In this document: in pieces, positions 15,609 through 24,057 of the stretch | Numbering within the stretch: position 1 is the stretch's first letter | Layout of the letters: every line of letters starts with the position of its first letter | Notes under the pieces: generated by a model | What the model saw: the letters and a program-made list of their open reading frames with translations, nothing else | Databases searched by the model: none | What the model was told of the DNA's origin: nothing | NCBI GenBank assembly: GCA_024275695.1 | Contig: JAJRYP010000028.1 | Span: 1-29,308 of the forward strand | Direction of reading: 5' to 3' | Source: Patescibacteria group bacterium | Lineage (GTDB): Bacteria; Patescibacteriota; Gracilibacteria; UBA1369; PNNO01 | DNA length: 29,308 nucleotides | Translations under genes and position numbers: made by a program

Positions 15609-15999
15609 AAAACTCTTTCTTGATAGCGTTTGGATCTATATTTGCAAAATGCTTCTCGTACAATTTTGTTAATCTTTCTGGTGTAATACCGACAAATTCA
15701 GTTAGAGGTTTGCAAAATTTAAAATTTTCTTCTCCTTCCCAATCGTTATATGCGCACATAAGTGCTTCCCAGCATTCCCAGTCGGCAATTTCATGTTTTT
15801 CGGAACCTAAACGAATTGCGTAAGCTTTTGTCACTTCATCTTCCGTTCCGAGGCCTTGCAATGGCGGAACCAACTCTTTATCGATTATTGAAAGCACGGC
15901 TTGTATAAAATGCTTGGCTGCAACACGCGCCTCTTTGATTTTTTCCGTTTCCGTGTTTGGATGATCCTCATGATAATCCGGAGTTTCTTTAAGTCCCAT
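15520..15999 (-). CDS. Hypothetical protein, antisense overlap with miaB
   Basis: A 159-aa soluble, acidic protein with no recognised domain. Notable segments are EARVAAKHFIQAVLSII, WECWEALMCAYNDWEGEENFKFCKPL and FVGITPERLTKLYEKHFANIDPNAIKKEFF, which look like ordinary folded helical sequence with Trp/Cys content. The ATG at 15999 is preceded by an AT-rich leader. Its final 89 bp lie inside the 3' end of miaB on the other strand. It is accepted because most of it lies outside miaB and its composition is protein-like. Homologues would be needed to confirm it. Confidence 0.7.
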   Translation of the reverse strand: MGLKETPDYHEDHPNTETEKIKEARVAAKHFIQAVLSIIDKELVPPLQGLGTEDEVTKAYAIRLGSEKHEIADWECWEALMCAYNDWEGEENFKFCKPLTEFVGITPERLTKLYEKHFANIDPNAIKKEFFMLDTPPEAILYLSLLADLPIGPSNPHSN

Positions 16000-16064
16000 T
16001 TGTTTTATTAATAAATAAGGCGCTTATTAAAACAAAAATGCAGACTTGAGTCAAGAAGAAATAA

Positions 16065-16383
16065 CTAAAAAGACCCCGGTTTTAGAGGCTGTTTTTTGAG
16101 AAATGGTACTTTAGGGACGCCAAAAAGAACGGTTAGATTTTGACGAAGACCAAACAGTGATACCTTTTGTTTTGTATCTAAACGCCATTGACATATTCAA
16201 AAAATCAAAAGGTTTAAATGTGAATTTTTGGCTTAAATTAAAGAGGTTTTTCGTGTCCGTCATCCCGGGATGGAACTGTTTTGGGCAAAGTTCGTCTATA
16301 ACTGAATAAACGTAAAAACCTCCCTCTAAAATGATTTTTATCATTTTCCCGAGATTCTCCCGGAAAACCCGGGGTCTTTTTAG
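16065..16383. repeat. Copy B of the interspersed repeat, with terminal inverted repeats (MITE-like)
   Basis: The element begins CTAAAAAGACCCCGGTTTT (16065-16083) and ends with the reverse complement of the same sequence plus one extra C (16364-16383), giving 19 of 20 paired terminal bases. It shares its left end, its TTTTGACGAAGAC core (16138) and other blocks with copy A at 13640. An internal 8-bp stem AAAATGAT-TTTT-ATCATTTT lies near 16328-16347. It carries no transposase. It fills the roughly 400-bp gap between the hypothetical gene and alaS. A clean target-site duplication was not found, so mobility is unproven. Confidence 0.75.
16358..16381 (+). terminator. Candidate Rho-independent terminator at the right end of repeat B
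   Basis: On the + strand TCCCGG pairs with CCGGGG around the loop AAAAC (16358-16374) and is followed by TCTTTTT. The stem is short (five G-C pairs plus T-G). It could end a transcript crossing the repeat on the + strand, for instance from miaB. Confidence 0.45.
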
Positions 16384-16396
16384 AAAATAAATATAT

Positions 16397-16609
16397 TTAT
16401 CCAACTATGGCTTTAATTCTCCTTACGCCCGCACTCGAACTTTGCTCTTTTTTGATCTTGAAGTCGCCCAGCTCTTTCGTGTTTTTAACATGTGGTCCGC
16501 CGCAAATCTCTTTGCTTAAATCACCAATCGTGTAAACCTTAACTTTGTCTCCATATTTTGATTCAAATAGCCCGATTGCGCCGGCCGCTTTTGCATCATC
16601 GACTGTCAT
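16397..16609 (-). CDS. alaS: Alanyl-tRNA synthetase, C-terminal fragment (end of editing domain)
   Basis: These 70 codons continue alaS in the same frame after a single TAG at 16619-16621; three codons (Cys-Asn-Glu) separate the stop from the ATG used here. The fragment contains KAAGAIGLFESKYGDKVKVYTIGDLSKE, the zinc-binding CGGPH (usually CGGTH; CGGPH is plausible in the short CPR form) and SSSAGVRRIKAIVG, the normal end of the editing domain. The C-Ala domain of typical bacterial enzymes is absent, as in other short synthetases of this kind. Either this is the tail of one broken reading frame, or it is separately translated by reinitiation and associates with the larger part. The first reading needs one substitution only. 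Confidence 0.85.
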   Translation of the reverse strand: MTVDDAKAAGAIGLFESKYGDKVKVYTIGDLSKEICGGPHVKNTKELGDFKIKKEQSSSAGVRRIKAIVG

Positions 16610-16618
16610 TTCGTTACA

Positions 16619-18223
16619 CTAAACATCCAATCCGCGCTGAATTTGCTCGTTAACAATATCTTCAACCTCTTTTAATTGCTCCGGTGTAACTTTCTCGGGA
16701 TGAGTGAAATCAAAACGTAATCTTTCCACTGTAATGTTTGAGCCTTTTTGTTCCACATGGTTCCCCAGCACATTTCGAAGTGCTTGATGTAAAAGGTGAG
16801 TGGCCGTGTGCAATTTGGTTGTTTGCTTGGAATGATCCGCCAAACCTCCCGAGAATTTTTGTTGTGCTCCCGCACGGGATTGTTCCTGGTGCTTTTTATA
16901 TGCTTTGTCGTATCCTTCTTTGTCGACTTTGAAATCGTGTTCCGCGGCTAGTTCTTCAGTCATTTCAATTGGGAAACCATATGTGTCGTAAAGTTTAAAC
17001 GCCAATCTTCCCGGCACAATTTTTTGAGCACTTTTCATTAAGTTTGGAAGCATTTTTTCAAATTCACGTTCACCTTGAACAAGTGTCTTGGAAAATTGCG
17101 CCTCTTCTTTTTCAAGTTCGGCCAAAATTTTATCTTTGAATTTTTCAAGTTCCGGATAAATATTTTTGTATAAATCTATATAAATTTTTGCTATTTCCGT
17201 AGTGAACGCGCTTTCGATTCCCATCTTTTTTCCGTATCTGATTGCGCGTCTGATTAATCTTCTTAAAACATATCCCTGATCGGTGTTTGACGGAGCAACG
17301 CCGAACGGATCTCCCAAAATAAACACGGCGGCCCTTAAATGATCGGCAATAATTCTTTGAGAAACAATAAAATCATTAGGATTTTTCCCACCTGCAAGTT
17401 CTAAAATTTTCTTAATTGCCTCGGAAAACAGCTCAGTTTCATAATGTGTGGAAACACCTTGCATAAGTGCCGTAACACGTTCGAGTCCAAATCCCGTATC
17501 AACGTTTTGTTGAGCTAAAGGTGTGTAAGTTCTATCTTTATTTTTGTTGTATTGCATGAACACGTTGTTCCAAATTTCCACCCATTTTCCACAATCGCAA
17601 GAAACTCCAAGTTCATCACAACCCGGGCATTTTTCTTTTCCGCTGTCTAAAAAGATTTCCGTATCGGGACCGCACGGACCGGTTTGGCCCGCAGGTCCCC
17701 ACCAGTTTTCTTTTTTATTGTAAAAATAGATCAAACCCCCATGTAACGGCTCACCTTTTTCAACTCTTTTGAATCCTAAAGATTCCCAAACTTTAGCTGC
17801 TTCTTCGTCTCGCGGCGCGTCATCATCACCTTCAAAACAGGAAACGGTAAGATTGGCGGGATCAAGTCCAAGACCACCTTCTTCAAGTGGAGAAGTCAAA
17901 AATTCGTACGACCATTCAATGGCTTGTTTTTTGAAATAATCTCCAAGCGACCAGTTCCCCAACATTTCAAAAAACGTCAAATGCGTACTATCGCCAACTT
18001 CATCAATATCGTCGGTTCTCAAACATTTCTGAACATTAACAAGTCGTTTTCCTTGAGGATGGGTTTCTCCCATCAAAAACGGCACCAATGGATGCATGCC
18101 GGCGGTAGTAAATAAAACGGTTGGGTCGTTTTCAGGTATAAGCGAAGCTCCGCTTATCTCTTTATGGTTATGTTTTTTAACGAAAAAATCGATATATCTT
18201 TTTCTAAGTTCGGTAGCAAGCAT
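16619..18223 (-). CDS. alaS: Alanyl-tRNA synthetase, main part, interrupted by an in-frame TAG
   Basis: AlaRS charges tRNA-Ala and is essential. These 534 codons hold the class II catalytic domain (LFTTAGMHPLVPFLMG, RTDDIDEVGDSTHLTFFEMLGNWSLGDYF, GPCGPDTEIF, WNNVFMQY, DTGFGLERV) and the tRNA-recognition region (VLRRLIRRAIRYGKKMG). The first half of the editing domain follows, with the zinc motif HTATHLLHQAL. The frame stops at TAG (16619-16621) just after NEQIQRGLDV, in the middle of the editing domain. It then resumes in the same frame to supply the second zinc pair. Together the parts make about 608 residues, right for a short CPR-type AlaRS. Nanoarchaeum has a genuinely split AlaRS, but with a different break point. 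Sequencing error, strain mutation, readthrough and split enzyme remain open. Confidence 0.93.
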   Translation of the reverse strand: MLATELRKRYIDFFVKKHNHKEISGASLIPENDPTVLFTTAGMHPLVPFLMGETHPQGKRLVNVQKCLRTDDIDEVGDSTHLTFFEMLGNWSLGDYFKKQAIEWSYEFLTSPLEEGGLGLDPANLTVSCFEGDDDAPRDEEAAKVWESLGFKRVEKGEPLHGGLIYFYNKKENWWGPAGQTGPCGPDTEIFLDSGKEKCPGCDELGVSCDCGKWVEIWNNVFMQYNKNKDRTYTPLAQQNVDTGFGLERVTALMQGVSTHYETELFSEAIKKILELAGGKNPNDFIVSQRIIADHLRAAVFILGDPFGVAPSNTDQGYVLRRLIRRAIRYGKKMGIESAFTTEIAKIYIDLYKNIYPELEKFKDKILAELEKEEAQFSKTLVQGEREFEKMLPNLMKSAQKIVPGRLAFKLYDTYGFPIEMTEELAAEHDFKVDKEGYDKAYKKHQEQSRAGAQQKFSGGLADHSKQTTKLHTATHLLHQALRNVLGNHVEQKGSNITVERLRFDFTHPEKVTPEQLKEVEDIVNEQIQRGLDV

Positions 18224-18250
18224 TTTTATGCGTTATTTATTAGATTGAGT

Positions 18251-18282
18251 GGACGAGCGAACAATCGTAGCGAAGCTCGTTC
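18251..18282. repeat. Hairpin between divergent alaS and DUF3352 genes
   Basis: GGACGAGC (18251-18258) pairs with GCTCGTTC (18275-18282) over eight bases with one G-T, around a 16-nt loop containing AGCGAA. It lies in the 169-bp divergent region and resembles in composition the other GCGAA-rich intergenic blocks at 10115, 27304 and 28008. Whether it acts in the alaS leader is unknown. Confidence 0.5.
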
Positions 18283-18392
18283 ACAAGAACAGTGCCGCTG
18301 CCACAACAATATGAATCATAGATAAATTTCTTGTATTTAACAAGAATTTTTGACATATTATAACGGCACAAGGAACATTTAAAAATTTATAT

Positions 18393-19358
18393 ATGACTAA
18401 AGAAAAAAACGATTATAAAAGAAAAGCTCTTGGACTTGTTTTTGGTTTAATTGGTATATTCCTGCTTCTTTTCGCAATATTCTATGGTATTTCAAGAATT
18501 TTCAGACCTCAGGAACTTTCAACAATGCTTCCACAGGATTCAACTATAGCCTTTGTTCAGATAAATATTAATCCGGGAAATGAACATGTTCAGCATTTTT
18601 ATAACTCTCTTTCGGAGTATGAAGTTTACCGTCCGGACTCCATTAGTGCGCTTGCGGATGAATTTCTCGGAACGGATTTTAAAACAGATGTCGAGCCCTG
18701 GATAGGGAGGCAGATTGGTGTGGCGATAGTTGAAAAATCTCAAACCAAAGGCGAAACGGATACTTTGTTATTTATAGAGACACGCGATAAAAATAAAACA
18801 ATTGATTTTATGCAATCAAGAGGACTTAAAGATCAGGAAGATTATGTTTTAAGTGAGGATTATAGAGGTGTAAATATTTATCGCTACGCTTTAAGTCAGA
18901 CTTATCAATTTACATTCGTTAATAGTCATTTGGTTGTTTCAACAAGCCGGGATGCGCTTAAAAAAGTTATTGATAGCCACAAAGGAGACACCAAGAAGGT
19001 TGCCGGCGCATCCATATATCAAAAAGTTGCGCAGAATTTACCGATAAACACACTCCTTTTTACATATGTTGATTTCGATAAAGCTGTGGAATTTTTGAAA
19101 AACAACAATGAATTTATGAGTAAAAAAGGAAGAGATCTTCTTGCATTCGAGCCTTTTTTAAAACTGTATAAAGCGTTTGGAATTACAGTGATTATGGAAA
19201 ATGAAAACCTCGCTGTCCAAACTTATACTTCCATTAATCGGGAGTATTTAAAAGGAGAAGATCTGCTTAAATTCAATAAAAAATTCAGAGCGAACCTTTT
19301 AAATTTAATGCCGCGAAACGTGAAATTTTATGCCGGCGGACTTAATCTCAAAGAGTAA
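18393..19358 (+). CDS. DUF3352-family membrane-anchored protein, N-terminal part (ends at in-frame TAA)
   Basis: The 321-codon frame begins with a Lys-rich cytoplasmic stretch and one membrane segment (LGLVFGLIGIFLLLFAIFYGISRIF, about 13-37). An extracellular domain of the DUF3352 type follows (LPQDSTIAFVQIN, ETRDKNKTIDFMQS, SHLVVSTSRDALKKVIDS, FTYVDFDKAVEFL). It stops at TAA (19356-19358) after YAGGLNLKE. The protein clearly continues in the same frame to 20090, with 16 codons between the stop and the next ATG. The restored product would be 565 aa, matching family length. A CAA-to-TAA change would explain the stop. It faces away from alaS and lies directly upstream of a DUF4012 gene; both are common surface proteins in Patescibacteria. 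Function unknown. Confidence 0.85.
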   Translation: MTKEKNDYKRKALGLVFGLIGIFLLLFAIFYGISRIFRPQELSTMLPQDSTIAFVQININPGNEHVQHFYNSLSEYEVYRPDSISALADEFLGTDFKTDVEPWIGRQIGVAIVEKSQTKGETDTLLFIETRDKNKTIDFMQSRGLKDQEDYVLSEDYRGVNIYRYALSQTYQFTFVNSHLVVSTSRDALKKVIDSHKGDTKKVAGASIYQKVAQNLPINTLLFTYVDFDKAVEFLKNNNEFMSKKGRDLLAFEPFLKLYKAFGITVIMENENLAVQTYTSINREYLKGEDLLKFNKKFRANLLNLMPRNVKFYAGGLNLKE

Positions 19359-19406
19359 ATTTATAGATTTAGTGAACTTTTTAGTGCCGGCGGCGACGTT
19401 TCATAT

Positions 19407-20090
19407 TTGATTTTTGAAGGAATGTTAAGAGCTCAAAAAAATCATTATTTCGGAAATGAAATTACACTCGAAGAAGATATTTATCCTCTGCTTGAAGGAG
19501 AATATGCATTTGCTATTACGGAGCTAAACGAAAACCTCGGAGTGACAATTCTTCTTGAACTTTCAGATCCGATTCGCGACAAAGATAACATCGAAAGTAT
19601 TGCGGACAGTTTTATTAGAAAGAGCGCGATTCTGGCCCCGAAAGTAGTTGAAGTTGAACTTGAAGACGGAACAACTCTTGAGGAAATTCAAACAGTTCCG
19701 GAAGAAATTACCAGGTCAACCGAAGATTATCATGGTTATGAAATAAGCGTCCTTAAAGTCGGAGAAATGCCATGGGGCGTTTATTATATCATTATTGATT
19801 CAACTCTTGCCGTTACAACTCAAAAAGAACAACTTCAAAATGTTATTGATTTATTAACTGATTCAAGCGGAAGTTTTAGAAATGATCCGCTCTATAATCA
19901 GTCAATCTCCCCCGTGCTAAGAACAACGGATGAAGTTATGTTTGTAGATATCGCACATTTTTTTAAGAGCGTGAAAGAGGAATCGCCGCAGTGGGTTTCA
20001 TCATATATTGAGCCATTTTCGTATTTGAGCACGGGTAAAAATTATTTTAAGGATGGCATTTCAACGATTCATTATATAAAAATCGATTAA
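19407..20090 (+). CDS. DUF3352-family protein, C-terminal part (same frame as the preceding gene)
   Basis: These 227 codons continue the previous reading frame; the true homologous sequence begins right after the TAA at 19358 (IYRFSELFSAGGDVSYLIFEG). Recognisable parts are LEEDIYPLLEGEYAFAIT, an acidic hinge, GYEISVLKVG, IDSTLAVTTQKEQLQNVIDLL, DEVMFVDIAHFF and the C-terminal GKNYFKDGISTIHYIKID. No signal peptide or membrane anchor precedes this part, so on its own it would stay in the cytoplasm, which argues that it is the tail of a broken or read-through gene. Its stop shares one base with the start of the DUF4012 gene (TAATG). Confidence 0.75.
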   Translation: MIFEGMLRAQKNHYFGNEITLEEDIYPLLEGEYAFAITELNENLGVTILLELSDPIRDKDNIESIADSFIRKSAILAPKVVEVELEDGTTLEEIQTVPEEITRSTEDYHGYEISVLKVGEMPWGVYYIIIDSTLAVTTQKEQLQNVIDLLTDSSGSFRNDPLYNQSISPVLRTTDEVMFVDIAHFFKSVKEESPQWVSSYIEPFSYLSTGKNYFKDGISTIHYIKID

Positions 20091-22246
20091 TGCCTGTTTT
20101 TCGAGACATAAAGCATCGTGACTCTCGCGGAATCCTTACACTTAAAAAACAAGGAGAAGCTCGGCATATGGAAAAAAGATCGCATGGTAATCTTCTGGAT
20201 TTGTCGAATAAAAACAAAATTAAGCGCACCGAGGCTACAGAAACTGTTCAGGAAGAGCACATTTTTGTATCGAAAAAGGAGGACTTTGAAACTTCACGAA
20301 AATCATACAAAGATTTATTTCAAATGATTGTATTTGGAGTCGCAATTCTTTTTATCATCAATATTACTCATATCGGGGTTCAACTTTTTTCAATTGCCTC
20401 TGATGTTGAAGCAGATGCATTTAAAGGATATCAATATTTTGTTGATGGTGGGAAAGACGCTATTGATGCGAATTTCGGAAGCGCGGTTCAATATTTCGAA
20501 GCGGCGAGTAATGCGTTTGCCAAAGCACAGGAAAAGGTATGGTTTTTGGGAAATCAAAAACTAATCGAAACAAAGCAAAGTATCGGAGATAGTGCATATT
20601 CGCTTTTGAAAACCGGAGAATATTTATCCAATGCAGCTTCATATTTTTCTCAAGGTGTGAGCGGACTCCAGGAAATTCCCGTTTTGTTTTTGGAGTATAA
20701 TACGCAAGCGGATAAAGAATTGAATACATCAAAAAAATCTCTTACTGAAAAATTAAAATCTTCCTTAACTCTCTTTAATTACGCCTTTGATGAAGTTGTC
20801 TTGGCGCAGGAAGAAATAAACAATGCAGGTTATTTAATATTACCAAAAAATCTTCGCGGCCATTTCGATATATTGTCAGGGCAACTAAACGATCTTGTTG
20901 TAACAATTCGGGAAATTCAAGAGCGTATTCCTGCGATTCTTACTATGCTTGGTGATCGTTATCCTCACAGATATCTTGTACTTCTTCAAAACAACACAGA
21001 GTCACGGCCAACGGGAGGTTTTATTGGAAGTTATTTAATTGTTGATGTGAATGACGGATATATTGAAAAAGCGGAATTTCATGATGTATACGAAAATGAT
21101 GGGCAACTTCAGGAGTTTATAGAAGCGCCGGATGAAATTGCGGCATTAACGGATAATTGGCGCATGCGAGATTCGAATTATTCTCCACATTTCCCTTTAT
21201 CGGCGGCAAAAGCGGCATGGTTTTTGGAAAAAGAAGAAGGTCCCGGGGTTGATAGTGTAATTGTAGTAAATCAAAGTATACTCGCGGATTTGTTGACACT
21301 TACGGGGCCGATAGAAGTTGAAGGTCTCTCGGCACCACTTACATCGAAAAATTACCATACGGTTCTCACATACATTGTTGAATCAAAACTTGATGGAGAA
21401 GAAACGCCTAAAGATGTTATTGGACGAATCATTCCACAGCTTCAATCAAAAATATACGATGTGGCATCATTTAAAAGTTTATTTACTGTTATTCAACAGG
21501 GTATTAGCCAAAAGTATATTATGGGGTGGTCAAAGGACGAGAAAGTGCAAAATTTCTTCCGGGATATTGGGATGAGCGGGGAAGTGGCAAAAGTTGAAAA
21601 TGGCCAGGATTATTTTAGCCTTATTGCGATTAACGTAGGAGGAAACAAAAGCGATTTATATATGGATACGGAAATCATTCACGAAACAATGATTGAAAAA
21701 ACGGGAGATTTAAGCGATAAAGTCACGATCACACGAAAGCACACATGGAATCCTAATGTTGTTTTAGATTGGGAAAAGCAATTAAAGCCGTTTGGATACA
21801 CGAATCTGCCGGACTGGCTACAAAACATTCTCGGAAAAGGAACAAACAAATCTGTAATTAAATTATACTTACCGGCAGGCGTTGAACTTGAAGAAGCAAT
21901 CGGCATCGAAAAAGATCAGGTAACAATAGGTTACGACGAAGAATTGGATAAAGCATTTATGTATTTTACAACTGAAGTTGCGGCGCAAAATGAAAGCGTA
22001 ATAACATTGCGATACAAACTGCCGGAGCCGCTTCGATTGGGGACGATAGACGAGTATCGTTTGACGGTTCAAAAACAACCGGGTGCGTTAAAAGACGTAA
22101 AATTTATAAAACGTGTTATTCCTGATCCGCGAATTTCAAATTTCCGAAATTATCCGGAAGAAGTTGTATTCGTACAAGGAGATGTAATCGAATACGAAAC
22201 AACTTTAAACACAGATCAACATTTTGCGTCACTGTGGGGGATTTAA
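20090..22246 (+). CDS. DUF4012-domain membrane-anchored surface protein
   Basis: The 718-aa product has a basic cytoplasmic N-terminus and one membrane segment near residues 78-103 (LFQMIVFGVAILFIINITHIGVQLF). A helical stalk follows, then the DUF4012 signature: HRYLVLLQNNTESRPTGGFIGSYLIVDVNDGYIEKAEFHDVYENDGQL, VIVVNQSILADLLTLTGPIEVEG, and a late beta-rich region (YKLPEPLRLG). The distantly related LytR-type fold is not assumed. The start at 20090 overlaps the preceding stop as TAATG. An alternative ATG at 20168 has an AAGGAG upstream but at long spacing, and the segment between the two looks like normal sequence, so 20090 is preferred. Its stop lies four bases from that of mutL on the other strand. 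Function unknown; a cell-envelope role is likely. Confidence 0.88.
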   Translation: MPVFRDIKHRDSRGILTLKKQGEARHMEKRSHGNLLDLSNKNKIKRTEATETVQEEHIFVSKKEDFETSRKSYKDLFQMIVFGVAILFIINITHIGVQLFSIASDVEADAFKGYQYFVDGGKDAIDANFGSAVQYFEAASNAFAKAQEKVWFLGNQKLIETKQSIGDSAYSLLKTGEYLSNAASYFSQGVSGLQEIPVLFLEYNTQADKELNTSKKSLTEKLKSSLTLFNYAFDEVVLAQEEINNAGYLILPKNLRGHFDILSGQLNDLVVTIREIQERIPAILTMLGDRYPHRYLVLLQNNTESRPTGGFIGSYLIVDVNDGYIEKAEFHDVYENDGQLQEFIEAPDEIAALTDNWRMRDSNYSPHFPLSAAKAAWFLEKEEGPGVDSVIVVNQSILADLLTLTGPIEVEGLSAPLTSKNYHTVLTYIVESKLDGEETPKDVIGRIIPQLQSKIYDVASFKSLFTVIQQGISQKYIMGWSKDEKVQNFFRDIGMSGEVAKVENGQDYFSLIAINVGGNKSDLYMDTEIIHETMIEKTGDLSDKVTITRKHTWNPNVVLDWEKQLKPFGYTNLPDWLQNILGKGTNKSVIKLYLPAGVELEEAIGIEKDQVTIGYDEELDKAFMYFTTEVAAQNESVITLRYKLPEPLRLGTIDEYRLTVQKQPGALKDVKFIKRVIPDPRISNFRNYPEEVVFVQGDVIEYETTLNTDQHFASLWGI

Positions 22247-22250
22247 GTAG

Positions 22251-24050
22251 TTAAAGCTTTCTTTTAAACATTTTCTCAAGTTCGTGAAAGCTTATCTTAA
22301 CCATGGAAGGTCTTCCGTGAGGGCAGGTATATGGACGTTTCAATTTATCTAACTGTCTGATTAATGATGCCATTTCATCGAGGCTCAAATTTTTGCCGAA
22401 CTTGATCGCGCTTCTGCAAGCCATATATTCTATTATCTTTTCCTGTGGATTTTTGACGGCTCGTGTTTTTTTATTATCCGCCAGATCACTTAATACATTC
22501 ATAAGAATGTTGTCTATATCCTCTTTCGAAATTGGAGAAGGCACTGCGTGAATTATAAAAGTATTGCCGCCAAAGAGTTCCATTTCGAATCCGAGTTTAT
22601 CGAAAACTTCTTTGTTTTCTGTGAAAATCTCAACCTCCATTGCAGAGAGCTCAATATTTTGAGGCATTAAAAGTTGCTGTTTTGGCGGCTCATCTTCTTC
22701 GTATTGATCCATCAATTCTTCGAATCTGATTCGTTCATGAGCCGCATGCTGATCAATCAAAACAAGTCCTTCATCATTTTCCGCCAAAATATATGACTTT
22801 GCTATTTGCGCAAGCGGCACCATGCTTAGAGTGGAAAGATCATCCTGTTTATATGAATATTTGTTCAGTCGTCCCGGAACAAAATTCTGGAATTTAGTAT
22901 TTGGTTGCGCTATTTTTTTCGTGAACTCTATCGCTTGATTTACTGATTCTTGAGCCGATTTCTCGCGGGCGTGGAGTGTTTGATTGCCGGACAACCGATA
23001 GTTGCTCGGCGAAGTATGGTTGCTAAGCAAACCTACTTTACTCGATAACTCCGACATCAAAACATTCTTTTCAAGGCTTACTTTGGCCGCGTTTTGCAAA
23101 ATATTAAAAAGTTTAGACTGATTTAAAAATCGGATCTCAAGCTTTCTCGGATGTACATTCACATCAATCAACTTCGGATCAATCCGAATATTAATTGCGT
23201 AGAAAGGCTTTTTCCCATCCATCAAAAGTGAATGATAACTTTCCCCCAGAGCATAACTAAAAAGCGGATGCGAAATATGGCGATTATTCACAAAAAGATA
23301 CTGATGCCTCGTTCCTCTTCGTCCAAGTTCCGGCTTACCAATAAACCCTTCAATCGAAATCTCGGTGCCGCCGTAAAAAATCGGAATACAATTATTTGCG
23401 GTATTTTTTCCGAGCACGTCACGAATTCTATCAATCATTTCATTTGCTTTTGGATATTCAAATGAAGCTTTTTCATCGTGAACCAGTTTGAAATGAATAT
23501 CGGGATACGCTAGTGCTATGGTCTGAAAAACCTTTAATACATGCTGGTATTCAGTTGAAGGTGTCTTTAAATATTTCTTGCGTGCGGGAGTATTGTAAAA
23601 GAGATTTCGGACTTCGATACCGGTTCCGTTCATGCAAGAATACTCTTCATGTTTCTCAATCGTGCCACCAAGGCAAAAAACCTTCGTTCCAATATCAGCG
23701 TCAATTGTTTTTGTCTGCAAAATAATATGCGAAACCGATGCGATACTCGCAATAGCCTCTCCGCGGAAACCCATCGACGAAATGTTAAAAAGGTCATCTG
23801 TTTCAGTGATTTTGCTGGTCGCGTGACGCTCGAAAGCAAGGCGCGCATCTTCAAAGTCCATACCTTTCCCATTATCTGTGATTCTGATCATTTCGTCACC
23901 GGCACCAATAACTTCAAGAGTAATCCTGTCCGCACCGGCATCAATCGAATTCTCGAGAAGCTCTTTAACAACAGACGCAGGTCTTTCTACCACTTCACCC
24001 GCAGCTATTTGATTAACTAGATTTTCCGGCAATATTTTTATGAGAGACAT
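22251..24050 (-). CDS. mutL: DNA mismatch repair protein MutL
   Basis: MutL couples mismatch recognition by MutS to strand incision. From the ATG at 24050 the protein is 599 aa and opens with MSLIKILPENLVNQIAAGEVVERPASVVKELLENSIDAG; a TTG two codons upstream is not needed. The GHKL ATPase motifs are complete (ENSIDAG, TDNGKGM, RHATSKI, GFRGEAIASI). The C-terminal part carries DQHAAHERIRFEE, fitting the DQHAx2Ex4E endonuclease motif, together with ACRSAIKFG and CPHGRP. This is therefore an endonuclease-type MutL, consistent with a methyl-independent system without MutH. It follows mutS after 7 nt and is certainly co-transcribed with it. Confidence 0.96.
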   Translation of the reverse strand: MSLIKILPENLVNQIAAGEVVERPASVVKELLENSIDAGADRITLEVIGAGDEMIRITDNGKGMDFEDARLAFERHATSKITETDDLFNISSMGFRGEAIASIASVSHIILQTKTIDADIGTKVFCLGGTIEKHEEYSCMNGTGIEVRNLFYNTPARKKYLKTPSTEYQHVLKVFQTIALAYPDIHFKLVHDEKASFEYPKANEMIDRIRDVLGKNTANNCIPIFYGGTEISIEGFIGKPELGRRGTRHQYLFVNNRHISHPLFSYALGESYHSLLMDGKKPFYAINIRIDPKLIDVNVHPRKLEIRFLNQSKLFNILQNAAKVSLEKNVLMSELSSKVGLLSNHTSPSNYRLSGNQTLHAREKSAQESVNQAIEFTKKIAQPNTKFQNFVPGRLNKYSYKQDDLSTLSMVPLAQIAKSYILAENDEGLVLIDQHAAHERIRFEELMDQYEEDEPPKQQLLMPQNIELSAMEVEIFTENKEVFDKLGFEMELFGGNTFIIHAVPSPISKEDIDNILMNVLSDLADNKKTRAVKNPQEKIIEYMACRSAIKFGKNLSLDEMASLIRQLDKLKRPYTCPHGRPSMVKISFHELEKMFKRKL

Positions 24051-24057
24051 TGGCAAA

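Noticed and set aside
13706..16404. Minus-strand ORFs of 85 and 97 codons (13706-13963 and 16111-16404) as a small protein family
   Set aside because: The peptides are similar, but nucleotide differences do not favour third codon positions and one copy is closed by inverted repeats, so a non-coding repeat fits better.
16619..16621. General reassignment of TAG to an amino acid
   Set aside because: amrA, recR, ispE, lexA, prsW and the MBL-fold gene all end in TAG at expected positions.
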